This document shows positions 62,586 to 64,000 of a DNA stretch of 64,000 nt, one piece after another. The notes under the pieces are model-generated. The model was not told the DNA's origin, ran no database searches, and was given only the letters and a program-made list of their open reading frames with translations. Both the position numbers and the translations under genes were made by a program. How positions within the stretch are numbered: position 1 is the first letter of the stretch; each line of letters opens with the position of its first letter. Source of the DNA: Paracoccus zhejiangensis. Its GTDB lineage: Bacteria; Pseudomonadota; Alphaproteobacteria; Rhodobacterales; Rhodobacteraceae. The stretch covers positions 1,302,001 through 1,366,000 of the forward strand of contig NZ_CP025430.1 in the NCBI RefSeq assembly GCF_002847445.1, written 5' to 3'.

Positions 62586-64000
<1,415 letters not shown>

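Overview
The window is a GC-rich chromosomal segment of an alphaproteobacterium, most likely Rhodobacteraceae and probably Paracoccus or a close relative. The basis is the gene content and order (DUF192 - cold-shock - pdxH/fabI; ppiD-trpE; trpGD-ung-trpC-moaC-moeA-lexA; hemC/hemE), the alphaproteobacterial GAAC-N7-GAAC type SOS box before lexA, and an aa3-type oxidase subunit I. The species assignment is inferred, not searched. Coding density is very high and no intergenic gap exceeds about 210 bases. No rRNA, CRISPR array, insertion sequence or prophage gene was seen.

Layout. 1-8743: an envelope/secondary-metabolite block with a large type I polyketide synthase (KS-AT-KR-DH-ACP-TE, cut by the left edge), a Wzy/ligase-like polysaccharide membrane protein and, divergently, a WecG/TagA-type glycosyltransferase. 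8798-10407: an XRE-cupin regulator, a GNAT acetyltransferase and a small YdcZ-type transporter, with two copies of a near-palindromic operator. 10466-14634: tRNA-Pro(TGG), DUF192, double cold-shock protein, pdxH, fabI, a LysE exporter and gpt. 14631-25648: tryptophan and molybdopterin genes (ppiD-trpE leftward; trpG-trpD-ung-trpC-moaC-moeA rightward) with a PLP aminotransferase and a Pro/Glu/Ala-rich membrane-anchored protein between. 25761-30589: lexA with an SOS-box cluster, divergent hemC/hemE, two exporters and an Lrp-type regulator. 30612-40969: a complete histidine-utilisation locus, with hutI-hutH-hutG-hutU plus a four-gene amino-acid ABC transporter leftward and hutF-hutC rightward, around tandem operator-like repeats. 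40976-43896: cbbR and divergent cbbF-cbbP (Calvin cycle) with no RuBisCO gene in view. 43903-47953: a tightly overlapping three-gene operon encoding a SARP-type (BTAD) regulator, a vanadium-haloperoxidase/PAP2-like enzyme with an Asn-Arg repeat, and a leaderless subtilisin-like protease. 48116-56071: an amidase, a TAXI-type TRAP transporter with a universal stress protein, a class III aminotransferase and a carboxymuconolactone-decarboxylase-like protein. 56072-64000: a carboxylesterase, an AlkA-type glycosylase, a GntR/FCD regulator, a HAD nucleotidase, a UbiH-type hydroxylase, a barrel-like secreted protein, a type II NADH dehydrogenase and ctaD (cut by the right edge).

Most of the window is housekeeping and catabolism. 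The least explained part, and the best candidate for an undescribed system, is the SARP-haloperoxidase-subtilase operon at 43903-47953. Its regulator gene is preceded by TGTGA direct repeats 11 and 21 bases apart, resembling the spacing of SARP binding sites. The second candidate is the single-module PKS beside polysaccharide genes. All functional calls come from reading motifs and from knowledge of the families; no database search was run.
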